From: Flavobacterium frigidarium DSM 17623
GTDB taxonomy: Bacteria > Bacteroidota > Bacteroidia > Flavobacteriales > Flavobacteriaceae
Reading direction: 5' to 3'
Length of the DNA stretch: 64,000 nucleotides
Assembly: GCF_000425505.1 (NCBI RefSeq)
Contig: NZ_AUDO01000012.1
Coordinates: 62,001-126,000 of the forward strand
This document shows, one piece after another, positions 53,471 to 62,323 of this stretch. The notes under the pieces are model-generated. The model saw nothing but the letters and a program-made list of their open reading frames with translations, did no database searches and was not told the DNA's origin. A program made the position numbers and the translations under genes. The number at the start of each line of letters is the position of its first letter. Positions within the stretch are counted from its first letter, which is position 1.

Positions 53471-53995
53471 ATGAATATGTCAGCACATGAATTGGGTCAG
53501 ATGACCAGTGGCGCTATATTGGTATTGTTTCCTTTATTTATTATTGTTAAGTTAAATGGCGCACTTAAGAAAAGTGAGACTTTGATATTTTTGTTTGTTA
53601 TAGGTTGGATTTTATATGTTGTTCCAATGGAATTAAGGGGGCATTATAAAAACAATGATATGGTATTGTTTTGGTTGGGAATCATTCCAAATTTTGGATG
53701 TGCTTTTGCATTACCGGTCGTAGGTTTTATAAAAAAAGGAATTACAAGTAATAAATCGAAAAAGAGGTTGTTTATTTCGAGTTTTGTAACTTTTATATTG
53801 CTTATGATTTATGAGTTAATGGCATTAAATAATAATTTAGAAACATTCGATTGGCTTGATATATTGATGTCAATTCTAGGTTTAATATCGATAAATTTTG
53901 TTTTTAATTTATTGAAATTAGAGTGGTTATTTCCTGCTAACGCAAGCGTCTCACTTGTGCCCGTAAAGAGAGTAAAAAGTTCTTTAAAAAAATAA
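53471..53995 (+). CDS. Hypothetical integral membrane protein between the two metH genes
   Basis: Not recognised. 174 residues with five or so hydrophobic segments and basic loops (KKGITSNKSKKR); a second possible start is two codons in. It separates the two halves of methionine synthase. About 160 bases of DNA before it and 290 after it contain repeats, so it may be a later arrival. Its codon use is as AT-rich as its surroundings. Confidence 0.6.
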   Translation: MNMSAHELGQMTSGAILVLFPLFIIVKLNGALKKSETLIFLFVIGWILYVVPMELRGHYKNNDMVLFWLGIIPNFGCAFALPVVGFIKKGITSNKSKKRLFISSFVTFILLMIYELMALNNNLETFDWLDILMSILGLISINFVFNLLKLEWLFPANASVSLVPVKRVKSSLKK

Positions 53996-54005
53996 AATGA
54001 GTTGA

Positions 54006-54082
54006 TTTTGTCATTTCGACGAAGGAGAAATCACATCAAGTGATTCAGATAATGAGATTCCTCCTTCGTCGGAAAGACAAAA
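54006..54082. repeat. Imperfect 27-base inverted repeat (hairpin element)
   Basis: Arms at 54006-54032 and 54056-54082 match at 24 of 27 positions, with core CGACGAAGGAG. The left arm begins TTTTGTCATTTCGACGAAGG, a sequence I recall as a common interspersed element in Flavobacterium genomes. It could be a terminator for the membrane-protein gene, but no T-run follows. Confidence 0.7.
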
Positions 54083-54116
54083 ATGAGAAAAAGAGTATTG
54101 TTATTAGAACAAAATT

Positions 54117-54215
54117 GCGTGAGGGATAGCAGCGGAAAGCCCACAGCCTGACGAAGGAAGAGCGAGGACTTATAGCATATAGCCCGACCCGTAGTTTTTA
54201 CGGAGGGGCACGCCC
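54117..54215 (+). repeat. Interspersed hairpin repeat, copy B
   Basis: About 99 bases beginning GCGTGAGGGATAGCAGCG and containing TATAGCATATAGCCCGACCC, ending GGGGCACGCCC. The ends (GCGTG and CACGC) are complementary. It resembles copy A in its GATAGCAGCG and TATAGC..AGC motifs, in the opposite orientation. It fills much of the gap before the second metH gene. Confidence 0.65.
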
Positions 54216-54285
54216 AAATAAAGAAGAGTTAGAAAGTTACACCTACATGATTTTTAAGATCGTGGAGGATAAATAAAAAATAAAA

Positions 54286-56979
54286 ATGGCAGTAGTAGAA
54301 ACTAGAAGAAACTTGGTATTAGCGGGATTAGAGCCTTTAATAATTACGCCAGATAGCGTATTTGTGAATATTGGGGAACGTACCAATGTTACGGGTTCTA
54401 GAAAATTCTTGAGATTAATCAAGGAAGAAAAATACGAAGAGGCACTAAGTATTGCTAAGGAGCAAGTGGAAGGTGGCGCACAAATCATCGATATTAATAT
54501 GGATGAAGGAATGCTGGATGGTGAATATGCCATGACAAAATTCCTAAATTTAATTGCTGCCGAACCAGATATTTCGCGTGTACCTATCATGATTGACAGT
54601 TCGAAATGGGATATTATAGAGGCGGGACTTAAGGTTGTGCAAGGAAAAAGTGTCGTAAACTCAATTTCGTTAAAAGAAGGGGAAGAACAATTTATCCACC
54701 ATGCTAAATTGATTAAGCGCTACGGTGCCGCTGCCATTATCATGGCTTTTGATGAGGTTGGACAAGCAGATAATTACGAGCGAAGAGTGGAAATTTGCCA
54801 ACGCTCGTATGATATATTAGTAAACAAAGTGGATTTTCCTCCACAGGATATCATTTTTGATTTGAATATATTTCCAGTTGCAACTGGAATGGAAGAACAT
54901 CGATTGAACGCTTTGGATTTCTTTAGAGGGACTAAGTGGGTTCGTGAAAATTTACCACATGCGCATATTAGTGGTGGGGTGAGTAATGTGTCCTTTTCGT
55001 TTAGAGGAAATGATACGGTAAGGGAAGCGATGCATTCTGTTTTCTTGTATCATGCCATTCAAAACGGAATGACGATGGGGATTGTAAACCCAGAGATGTT
55101 GACCATTTATGATGACATCCCGAAGGATTTATTAGAGCATGTTGAAGATGTAATTTTAAACAGACGCGATGATGCTACAGAACGCTTACTAGACTTTGCC
55201 GAAAATGTAAAAGGAGATGTAAAGAGCAATGAAAAAGCGGTTCAAGAATGGCGATCTGGTACCGTTCAAGAAAGAATCACGCACTCGCTTGTAAAAGGAA
55301 TAGATGCTTTTATAGAACTAGATGTTGAAGAAGCAAGGCAAGCCGCAACCAAACCAATAGAAGTAATCGAAATCAATTTGATGACGGGAATGAATGTGGT
55401 GGGTGATTTGTTTGGTTCAGGGAAAATGTTTTTGCCGCAAGTGGTAAAATCAGCACGTGTTATGAAAAAAGCGGTGGCGTATTTATTACCTTATATTGAA
55501 GCAAGTAAACAAGCGGGTGATAAGCAAGGGAATGGTAAAATACTTATGGCAACCGTAAAAGGAGATGTCCATGATATTGGTAAAAATATTGTTTCGGTGG
55601 TGTTAGCCTGTAATAATTATGAGATTGTAGATCTTGGCGTTATGGTGCCTCCAGAGAAAATTATTGCTGCAGCGATTGAGCATGAGGTTGATATTATAGG
55701 GTTGAGTGGTTTGATAACACCTTCGCTGGACGAAATGGTGTATCTCGCCAAAGAACTAGACAAACGCGGAATGAAAATTCCGGTGATGATAGGTGGAGCA
55801 ACGACTTCGCGTGCGCATACTGCTGTGAAAATTGCACCTCAATATAGAGAAACTGTGATTCATGTTAATGATGCTTCGAGAGCGGTAACCGTAGCTGGAA
55901 GTTTGTTGAACAAGGATAGAAAAATTTATGCAAGTGATATTAGAGCAGAATATGACGCATTTAGAGAAACGTTTTTAAACCGCTCTCGAGATAAAAATTT
56001 CTTAACTATTGAGCAAGCTCGTAAAAATAAATTGCAGCTAGATTGGGAGAGTTTTACTCCTGTGAAACCAAATGTGATTGGGGAGCAAGTTGTTGAAGTA
56101 GAGTTGGATGTTTTGGTTCCTTACATAGACTGGACACCTTTTTTTCGAACATGGGAGTTGTTCGGGAAATATCCAGCAATTTTAACGGATGAAGTAGTTG
56201 GGGAGCAAGCGACTTCGGTTTTTGCGGATGCACAAGAAATGTTAGCCGTAATTTTGAAAGAAAAGAAATTGACTGCCAAAGGAATCTACGGAATTTTCCC
56301 TGCGAATCAAATCAACGATGATGATATTGAATTAATCCCCCCAGCCCCCGAAGGGGGAGCTGCTACTAAACAGGTGTTTTTGACGCTGCGTCAACAATCC
56401 CAAAAAACAAAAGGAGCACCAAATATTGCTTTAGCTGATTTTATTGCTCCAAAAGACAATGGAATTACAGATTATATGGGTGCTTTTTGTGTGACTACTG
56501 GTTTTGGTGTTGATGAATGGGCGGCTGAATTCGAAAAAGATTTAGACGATTATAATTCGATTATGGTAAAAGCATTAGCCGACCGTTTTGCAGAAGCTTT
56601 TGCTGAATATTTACATGAGAAAGTTCGTAAAGAAATTTGGGGATATGCTTCAGATGAGAACATGAGTACCGAGGCTATGATTGCAGAGGAGTATAAAGGA
56701 ATTCGTCCTGCGCCAGGATATCCTGCTTGTCCAGACCATTTAGAAAAACCAACAATTTGGAAATTACTAAATGTCGAAAAAGAAATAGGAGTCACCTTGA
56801 CAGAGAGCATGGCGATGTGGCCAGCATCATCAGTTTCGGGATATTATTTTGGGAATCCGCAAAGTAAATATTTTGGACTTGGAAAAATAAAAGAAGACCA
56901 AGTAATAGATTATGCTAAGCGTAGAAGTATTTCGACCGATATGGCAATGAAATGGCTGAACCCGAATATAGCAGATTAA
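54286..56979 (+). CDS. metH: Methionine synthase, pterin/B12/activation part (split MetH C-terminal half)
   Basis: The remaining modules of cobalamin-dependent methionine synthase, 897 residues. Order: methyltetrahydrofolate-binding barrel (about 20-290, [16 protein letters not shown]), helical cap, B12 domain with the DVHDIG cobalt-ligand motif (about 427), and the SAM-dependent reactivation domain with [13 protein letters not shown] repeat-encoded insert ([12 protein letters not shown]) sits in the activation domain where other MetH proteins have a short loop. Together with the gene at 52263 it methylates homocysteine. metF, supplier of methyltetrahydrofolate, follows. Confidence 0.95.
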   Translation: MAVVETRRNLVLAGLEPLIITPDSVFVNIGERTNVTGSRKFLRLIKEEKYEEALSIAKEQVEGGAQIIDINMDEGMLDGEYAMTKFLNLIAAEPDISRVPIMIDSSKWDIIEAGLKVVQGKSVVNSISLKEGEEQFIHHAKLIKRYGAAAIIMAFDEVGQADNYERRVEICQRSYDILVNKVDFPPQDIIFDLNIFPVATGMEEHRLNALDFFRGTKWVRENLPHAHISGGVSNVSFSFRGNDTVREAMHSVFLYHAIQNGMTMGIVNPEMLTIYDDIPKDLLEHVEDVILNRRDDATERLLDFAENVKGDVKSNEKAVQEWRSGTVQERITHSLVKGIDAFIELDVEEARQAATKPIEVIEINLMTGMNVVGDLFGSGKMFLPQVVKSARVMKKAVAYLLPYIEASKQAGDKQGNGKILMATVKGDVHDIGKNIVSVVLACNNYEIVDLGVMVPPEKIIAAAIEHEVDIIGLSGLITPSLDEMVYLAKELDKRGMKIPVMIGGATTSRAHTAVKIAPQYRETVIHVNDASRAVTVAGSLLNKDRKIYASDIRAEYDAFRETFLNRSRDKNFLTIEQARKNKLQLDWESFTPVKPNVIGEQVVEVELDVLVPYIDWTPFFRTWELFGKYPAILTDEVVGEQATSVFADAQEMLAVILKEKKLTAKGIYGIFPANQINDDDIELIPPAPEGGAATKQVFLTLRQQSQKTKGAPNIALADFIAPKDNGITDYMGAFCVTTGFGVDEWAAEFEKDLDDYNSIMVKALADRFAEAFAEYLHEKVRKEIWGYASDENMSTEAMIAEEYKGIRPAPGYPACPDHLEKPTIWKLLNVEKEIGVTLTESMAMWPASSVSGYYFGNPQSKYFGLGKIKEDQVIDYAKRRSISTDMAMKWLNPNIAD
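56335..56360. repeat. C/G-rich palindromic repeat, copy 3, inside metH
   Basis: ATCCCCCCAGCCCCCGAAGG followed by GGGAGC, translated in frame as Ile-Pro-Pro-Ala-Pro-Glu-Gly-Gly-Ala. It keeps the open frame of a conserved enzyme intact. Confidence 0.82.
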
Positions 56980-57010
56980 TCCCCACCCAGCCTCCCCGAA
57001 GGGGAGGAGC
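56978..57010. repeat. C/G-rich palindromic repeat, copy 4, at the metH stop codon
   Basis: AATCCCCACCCAGCCTCCCC then GAAGGGGAGGAGC. The repeat begins within the metH stop codon itself. Confidence 0.8.
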
Positions 57011-57045
57011 CGATGTGGAAAAATAAAAATGTCTAATTAAAAAAC

Positions 57046-57081
57046 ACCCAGTCTCCCCTCCTTCGGAGGGGTTGGGGGAGG
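57046..57081. repeat. C/G-rich palindromic repeat, copy 5, before metF
   Basis: ACCCAGTCTCCCCTCCTTCG then GAGGGGTTGGGGGAGG. It ends 4 bases before the metF start codon, so its hairpin could affect translation initiation. Copies 4 and 5 stand in opposite orientation. Confidence 0.8.
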
Positions 57082-57085
57082 AAAA

Positions 57086-58042
57086 ATGAAAGTAACACAA
57101 CATATAGAAGAATCAAATGGGAAAACATTATTCTCATTTGAAATTATACCGCCTCAAAAAGGAAAAGGAATTCAGGAATTGTATGATAATATTGATCCGT
57201 TAATGGAATTCAAACCGCCTTTTATTGATGTGACTACTTCGCGCGAGGAGTTTATTTATGTGGACAAAGGAAATGGATTATTAGATAAAAAACTAACAAG
57301 AATGCGTCCTGGAACATTGGGGATCTGTGCTTCGATTAAACATAAATACAATGTAGATACCGTTCCGCATGTATTGTGTGGTGGTTTTACAAAGGAGGAA
57401 ACAGAGTATTTATTAGTAGATTGTCATTATTTAGGAATTAATAATGTGATGGCTTTGCGTGGTGATGCTATGAAAGACGAACAATCATTTGTCCCAAAAC
57501 CTGGTGGAAATAATTATGCAGTGGATTTAGTGCAACAAATAAAGCTACTTAATGAAGGGAAGTACTTGCATGATGTAATGCATGTAGATAACAAAGCTGA
57601 TTTTTGTGTAGGTGTAGCAGGTTATCCTGAAAAGCATTTAGAGTCCCCTTCTTTGATTTCAGATTTGAAAAGATTGAAAGAAAAAGTAGATGGTGGAGCA
57701 GATTATGTCGTTACTCAAATGTTTTTTGACAATGCTAAGTATTTCGAATTTGTAACCAAAGCGAGAGAAATGGGAATTATGGTGCCTATTATTCCAGGAA
57801 TCAAACCACTAGCAGTGCAAAGACATTTACATGTTTTGCCACAAATTTTTAGGATTGATTTACCAGAAGATTTAATTGATGCTGTAGATAAATGTAAGAC
57901 TAACGCCGATGTGAAACAAGTAGGGATAGAATGGGCAATTCAGCAATCTCAAGAATTAAAAGCGGCTGGTGTTCCTGTGTTGCATTATTATTCTATGGGA
58001 AAATCAGAGAATATCAGACAAATTGCAAGTGCGCTATTCTAG
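57086..58042 (+). CDS. metF: Methylenetetrahydrofolate reductase
   Basis: Flavoenzyme that makes methyltetrahydrofolate for methionine synthase. The FSFEIIPPQKGKG start (catalytic Glu), ALRGD and VTQMFFDNAKYFEF stretches are conserved. 318 residues is slightly longer than E. coli MetF. It follows metH with only repeats in between, consistent with one transcript under the SAM-I switch at 51.9 kb. Confidence 0.95.
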   Translation: MKVTQHIEESNGKTLFSFEIIPPQKGKGIQELYDNIDPLMEFKPPFIDVTTSREEFIYVDKGNGLLDKKLTRMRPGTLGICASIKHKYNVDTVPHVLCGGFTKEETEYLLVDCHYLGINNVMALRGDAMKDEQSFVPKPGGNNYAVDLVQQIKLLNEGKYLHDVMHVDNKADFCVGVAGYPEKHLESPSLISDLKRLKEKVDGGADYVVTQMFFDNAKYFEFVTKAREMGIMVPIIPGIKPLAVQRHLHVLPQIFRIDLPEDLIDAVDKCKTNADVKQVGIEWAIQQSQELKAAGVPVLHYYSMGKSENIRQIASALF

Positions 58043-58131
58043 AACCCTATGTTAGATGGTAGAAGTAGTGGATTTGGCTTAGTGTTGTAATAAAGTCTTA
58101 TATTGCAAATTATTTACAAATCAATTTGAAT

Positions 58132-58734
58132 ATGAAATATTTTTATGGTGCTTTTTTACTAATTGCTTTTACTGCAACTTCTTGTAAAAATGACGAAATT
58201 GCAAAAAATCAAGCTGACCCAAGACTATTGGTTCCTTTTACACAGCAAACGGCAGTACAAAATAATAATGGAGCAGTTCCTAGTTCAGTGGCTGGGAATC
58301 ATAATTTATTTCATGATAGCAATTCGGCTACGACGGCCACTGTTTTAGCGGGAGTGAACCCTGCGCATGGGCAACCCAATCACCGTTGTGATATTGCTGT
58401 TGGTGCGCCTTTGAACGCAACGACCACTGCAGCTGCTACAAATAATGTAAGCGTGCAAACTCCCCCGGTAGTTAGCACTACAGCAAGTAATAATGCAACT
58501 GCAAAAGGGATCAATCCACCACATGGAGAAAAAAATCACCGCTGCGATATAGCAGTTGGAGCACCATTAAACGCAACTCCTAGTACAACAACGAGTGTTT
58601 CTGTGCCACAAGAAAGCACACCGCCAAGTACGCCAATTGTAAAATCAAATGTGATTGCAGGTATTAATCCTGCGCACGGTCTTGAAGGACACCGCTGTGA
58701 TATTGCGGTGGGTGCGGCGCTTCCTCAGAGTTAG
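58132..58734 (+). CDS. Lipoprotein with three NPxHG...HRCDIxVG repeats
   Basis: A 200-residue predicted lipoprotein (signal ending TATSC, Cys18). I start at the ATG at 58132; a TTG two codons earlier is less likely. Three copies of a 21-22 residue motif (about 74-95, 126-147 and 177-197) with fixed residues GxNPxHG, HRCDIAVGA are separated by Thr/Ala/Ser/Asn-rich linkers. The His and Cys could bind metal or form disulfides, but no function is known to me. I recall the same motif in other Bacteroidetes envelope proteins. The gene is converging on gldA. Confidence 0.75.
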   Translation: MKYFYGAFLLIAFTATSCKNDEIAKNQADPRLLVPFTQQTAVQNNNGAVPSSVAGNHNLFHDSNSATTATVLAGVNPAHGQPNHRCDIAVGAPLNATTTAAATNNVSVQTPPVVSTTASNNATAKGINPPHGEKNHRCDIAVGAPLNATPSTTTSVSVPQESTPPSTPIVKSNVIAGINPAHGLEGHRCDIAVGAALPQS

Positions 58735-58751
58735 AAAATAGAATTTATAAA

Positions 58752-58784
58752 AAAAGGCTCTTACAATTTTGTAAGAGCCTTTTT
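58752..58784. terminator. Bidirectional terminator between the repeat lipoprotein gene and gldA
   Basis: Stem AAAAGGCTCTTAC/GTAAGAGCCTTTT with a 6-base loop, flanked by an A-run and a T-run. Confidence 0.9.
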
Positions 58785-58815
58785 GCTACTGTATGCCTAG
58801 GAGTTAACTACAAAC

Positions 58816-59712
58816 TTATTTAGTGATCTCTCTAAATATCGCTTCTAAGTTTTTATTTTTTTGGTTGAGTTGCAATGTTTTCAAACCATTTGCAGTGGCA
58901 AAATCAAAAACAACTGAACGCATGTCTTTTTCCGTTTTGAAAGTCAGTTCCCAAATCATGTCGTGGGTGTTTTTAAAACTAACAAGATTTTCCATTTTTG
59001 CTATCGCTTGCTCTTCGATTTGATAATCAAATTCTACTTCGATTACTTGTTGTGCTTCTTCAGAAATCAGATTGTCTAACTTTTTGTCAGCGACAATTTT
59101 GCCTTTATTGATGATAATCACACGATCACATATTGCCTCTACCTCCTGCATAATGTGGGTTGAGAGGAAAACAGTTTTATCTTTTCCAACATTCTTTATC
59201 ACACTACGAATTTCATTCAATTGGTTAGGATCTAATCCTGTAGTGGGTTCATCTAAAATTAATACATCAGGATTATGCAGCAGCGCATTTGCCAAGCCTA
59301 CTCGTTGACGGTATCCTTTTGATAATTGACCAATTTTTTTATGGCTTTCCGTACTTAATCCAGTTAAATTAATAACCTCATCAACTCTGTTTTTCGACAC
59401 TTTATAAACTTCAGCATTGAAAGACAAATATTCTCTAACGTATAAGTCTAAGTACAAAGGATTGTGCTCTGGTAAATAACCTATAGATTTTTGCACCGCT
59501 TTTTGTTGTGTACTAATATCATGGTTATTTACTGATGCCACTCCAGCATCTGCGCTCAAATAGGTAGTTAATATTTTCATTAACGTGGATTTTCCAGCGC
59601 CATTTGGACCTAGAAAACCAACAATTTCACCTTTAGCAATAGAGAATGAGACATTGTCTAACGCTTTTTGGCTACCGTAACTTTTAGAAATGTTAGTAAC
59701 AATTATTGACAT
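58816..59712 (-). CDS. gldA: Gliding-motility ABC transporter ATP-binding protein GldA
   Basis: An ABC ATPase of 298 residues. Walker A is GPNGAGKST (about 34-42), the signature is LSKGYRQRVGLA and Walker B is VLILDEPTTGLD. The C-terminal part after the ATPase core and overall length match GldA, which works with the membrane proteins GldF and GldG; these are not in the window, as in other flavobacteria where gldA stands alone. A generic ABC-2 ATPase is the alternative. Confidence 0.85.
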   Translation of the reverse strand: MSIIVTNISKSYGSQKALDNVSFSIAKGEIVGFLGPNGAGKSTLMKILTTYLSADAGVASVNNHDISTQQKAVQKSIGYLPEHNPLYLDLYVREYLSFNAEVYKVSKNRVDEVINLTGLSTESHKKIGQLSKGYRQRVGLANALLHNPDVLILDEPTTGLDPNQLNEIRSVIKNVGKDKTVFLSTHIMQEVEAICDRVIIINKGKIVADKKLDNLISEEAQQVIEVEFDYQIEEQAIAKMENLVSFKNTHDMIWELTFKTEKDMRSVVFDFATANGLKTLQLNQKNKNLEAIFREITK

Positions 59713-59862
59713 GATAAATTATTTGAAACAAAAGTATGAAGAAAATGATTGAGTTGGTATTTTGATTAAGTATTATGTAAAACTCTTTTGTGAGTTCTGT
59801 TATTGTAAGTATAAAAGCATTTTTATAAAATTAGATTTTTATATTTATAAAAAATAGAAAGT

Positions 59863-61116
59863 ATGTCAGAGGAAATTTCAAAATCGAAGAGTTTATTTAA
59901 AACTTACAGTAGCATCATCTGGTTATTATGCGGAATTATTGCAGGAAGTATTTTAGGTCTTGTCTTTGGTGAAGGTGTATCGGTCATTAAACCGCTAGGC
60001 GATATTTTCTTGAATTTACTGTTCACCGCTATTATACCTCTCATCTTTTTTACTATTGCTTCTTCGATAGGAAGCTTAGAAAAATCTGAAAAATTAGGAA
60101 GACTGTTTTTTATAATCGTAACAGTATTTCTTGGAACTGTTTTAGTCTCGGCGATCGTGATGATTGCAGGAGTCTTTCTTTTTCCTATTCACCAAGATAT
60201 TATTGTTTCTAAAATTCCTTTGGAAGAAATGCAAACCATGAGTGGTGGTTCACAAATCACACAGTTGTTAACCGCTAGTGATTTTTATGAATTGTTGTCT
60301 CGTAAAAGCATGTTAGCTTTAATCATATTCTCATTCATGATTGGGTTTGCAAGTCTGCGTTCTGGAGAAAAAGGAGAAAGCTTTAGAAGTTTTTTAAATT
60401 CAGGTAACGAGGTTATGAAGGAGTTGCTTAATATTATAATGAAAACTGCTCCAGTAGGGTTGGGAGCATATTTTGCCTATCAAGTAGGAATCTTTGGTCC
60501 ACAATTATTTGGTGCTTATGCAAAACCATTAGGATTGTATTATGCTTTTTGCACTTTTTATTTTATTGTGTTTTTTAGTTTGTATGCATTCATGGCGGGA
60601 GGAAGATTGGGATTTACAACTTTCTGGAAAAATAATATTACACCAGCTTTGACAGCATTAGGAACGTGCAGTAGTATTGCCACGATTCCGGCAAATCTTG
60701 CAGCTAGTGAAAAAATGGGTGTTCCTAAATATGTTAGAAATGTTGCAATTCCTCTAGGAGCGCCATTGCATAAAGATGGTTCAAGCATGTCGTCAATTAT
60801 TAAGATTGCCGTGATATTTGCGATGTTTGGTAAAGATTTTACAGATCCCATGACGCTAGTAACTGCATTAGGAATTACTGTAATTGTTTCTGTAGTTGAA
60901 GGAGGAATTCCAAATGGAGGTTATATAGGCGAAATTCTAGCAATTACAATTTATGGTTTTCCTATGGAACAGGCGTTACCAGCTGCAATGATCATAGGGA
61001 CTTTAGTAGATCCTATTGCTACCTTGCTAAATGCTAACGGTGATGTTATATCTTCGATGCTAATTGCAAGAATTTCAGAGGGTAAAAATTGGCTGTCCAA
61101 CACTGTAAGCACTTAA
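59863..61116 (+). CDS. Dicarboxylate/amino acid:cation symporter (DAACS family)
   Basis: A secondary transporter of the GltP/DctA family, 417 residues with about eight membrane segments and two re-entrant loops. The serine-rich loop TCSSIATIPAN and the later PLGAPLHKDGSS and GGIPNGGYIGE stretches are family motifs for substrate and sodium/proton binding. The exact substrate (glutamate, aspartate or C4-dicarboxylate) cannot be told. It appears monocistronic. Confidence 0.9.
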   Translation: MSEEISKSKSLFKTYSSIIWLLCGIIAGSILGLVFGEGVSVIKPLGDIFLNLLFTAIIPLIFFTIASSIGSLEKSEKLGRLFFIIVTVFLGTVLVSAIVMIAGVFLFPIHQDIIVSKIPLEEMQTMSGGSQITQLLTASDFYELLSRKSMLALIIFSFMIGFASLRSGEKGESFRSFLNSGNEVMKELLNIIMKTAPVGLGAYFAYQVGIFGPQLFGAYAKPLGLYYAFCTFYFIVFFSLYAFMAGGRLGFTTFWKNNITPALTALGTCSSIATIPANLAASEKMGVPKYVRNVAIPLGAPLHKDGSSMSSIIKIAVIFAMFGKDFTDPMTLVTALGITVIVSVVEGGIPNGGYIGEILAITIYGFPMEQALPAAMIIGTLVDPIATLLNANGDVISSMLIARISEGKNWLSNTVST

Positions 61117-61305
61117 TTTACTTACGTCAGGGCTATTTGTTGTTTTCGATAGTATGGAATTAGGCTATTTTTTTAATTTAAATGTAATTTAAGACTCGTT
61201 TTTCCGAGAATTCTTTTTTAGTTTGCCAAAAAGCATATTTTTTTTTGGTGCAGTTAAAATAATGTATACATTCGCAATGTAATCAATACACAAAAAACAA
61301 AAATC

Positions 61306-61386
61306 ATGTTGACTAACCGATTTTATTTTAGCAATACTTATTATTTCTTCTGGAAAGAGGATAGGGATTGTCGTATGGTTATTTAA
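61306..61386 (+). CDS. Phe/Tyr-rich leader peptide of the pheA operon attenuator
   Basis: A 26-residue frame. Residues 6-16 contain four Phe, three Tyr and one Trp (Phe-Tyr-Phe, then Tyr-Tyr-Phe-Phe-Trp). It precedes genes for phenylalanine and tyrosine synthesis. The segment GGGATTGT (61364-61371) within it can pair perfectly with ACAATCCC (61416-61423), the 5' side of the terminator. A ribosome stalled at the aromatic codons would leave that segment free and allow read-through. This is the classic layout of pheL-like control. Confidence 0.88.
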   Translation: MLTNRFYFSNTYYFFWKEDRDCRMVI

Positions 61387-61415
61387 TTAGAAAATTAAAT
61401 TATAATTATAAATAT

Positions 61416-61446
61416 ACAATCCCGATGAAAATCGGGATTTTTTTTT
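61416..61446 (+). terminator. Attenuator terminator of the pheA operon
   Basis: Stem AATCCCGAT/ATCGGGATT (61418-61426 and 61431-61439) with a GAAA tetraloop and eight or nine T residues, ending 7 bases before the pheA start codon. Confidence 0.93.
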
Positions 61447-61453
61447 GGAAAAA

Positions 61454-62290
61454 ATGGAGATAAAAGTCGCAATACAAGGAATAAAAGGTTCGTTTCATCA
61501 TCAAGTTGCTCAAGAATATTTTGGGGAGGGCGTAGAAATTGATCCTTGTTTGTCCTTTGAAGAATTGGTAGACAGTCTTTTATCAGGTAAGACAGAACAG
61601 GCTGTGATGGCTATAGAAAATTCAATTGCGGGTCCTATTATTCCCAATTATGCTTTAATTGATAAAAATAATTTACATATTATAGGAGAGCATTACCTTC
61701 GAATTCATCAAAATTTAATGGTGCTTCCGGGGCAAAAAATAGAAGATATTAGTGAGGTTCATTCACATCCAATGGCGCTTTTACAATGTATGGATTTTTT
61801 AAAAAAGCATCCAAATATAAAGTTGGTAGAAGATAAGGATACTGCAGAGACTGCCAGTCGAATTAAGGAGAATTCGATAAAAGGAATCGCGGCAATTGCA
61901 AGTAAAACGGCAGCTAAAATGTATGAATTAGATATCATCGCGCCAGAAATTCAAACGATAAATGATAACATGACTCGTTTTGTTATTTTGAAAAAAGAAA
62001 ATTCATTTGTGCCGCAACATGATATAAACCGTGCTTCAATGAAGTTTGAATTAGATCATAAAAGAGGAAGTCTTGCGGCTGTTTTAAATGTAATGAGCGA
62101 TTGCAAAATGAATTTAACAAAAATACAGTCATTGCCAAAAATTGAAACGCCATGGAAATACTCCTTTTTTGTTGACGTGACATTCGATAATTATAGCGAT
62201 TATGCCAAAACAAAATCACTGTTAGAAATCATGGCAGAATATTTTAAAGTTCTGGGAGAATATAAAAATACCAAACCACTAGCAGAGTAA
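61454..62290 (+). CDS. pheA: Prephenate dehydratase
   Basis: Converts prephenate to phenylpyruvate for phenylalanine synthesis. Catalytic domain from residue 1 (VAIQGIKGSFHHQVAQEYF) to about 180, including the NDNMTRFVIL motif with the catalytic Thr, followed by a C-terminal ACT domain for feedback control (KIQSLPKIETPWKYSFFVD). No chorismate mutase domain. I start at the ATG at 61454; a TTG three codons earlier lies within the terminator's T-run. First structural gene of the operon. Confidence 0.95.
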   Translation: MEIKVAIQGIKGSFHHQVAQEYFGEGVEIDPCLSFEELVDSLLSGKTEQAVMAIENSIAGPIIPNYALIDKNNLHIIGEHYLRIHQNLMVLPGQKIEDISEVHSHPMALLQCMDFLKKHPNIKLVEDKDTAETASRIKENSIKGIAAIASKTAAKMYELDIIAPEIQTINDNMTRFVILKKENSFVPQHDINRASMKFELDHKRGSLAAVLNVMSDCKMNLTKIQSLPKIETPWKYSFFVDVTFDNYSDYAKTKSLLEIMAEYFKVLGEYKNTKPLAE

Positions 62291-62323
62291 AATAAGAACT
62301 AGAAGTAAAGTAATATAGAGATC

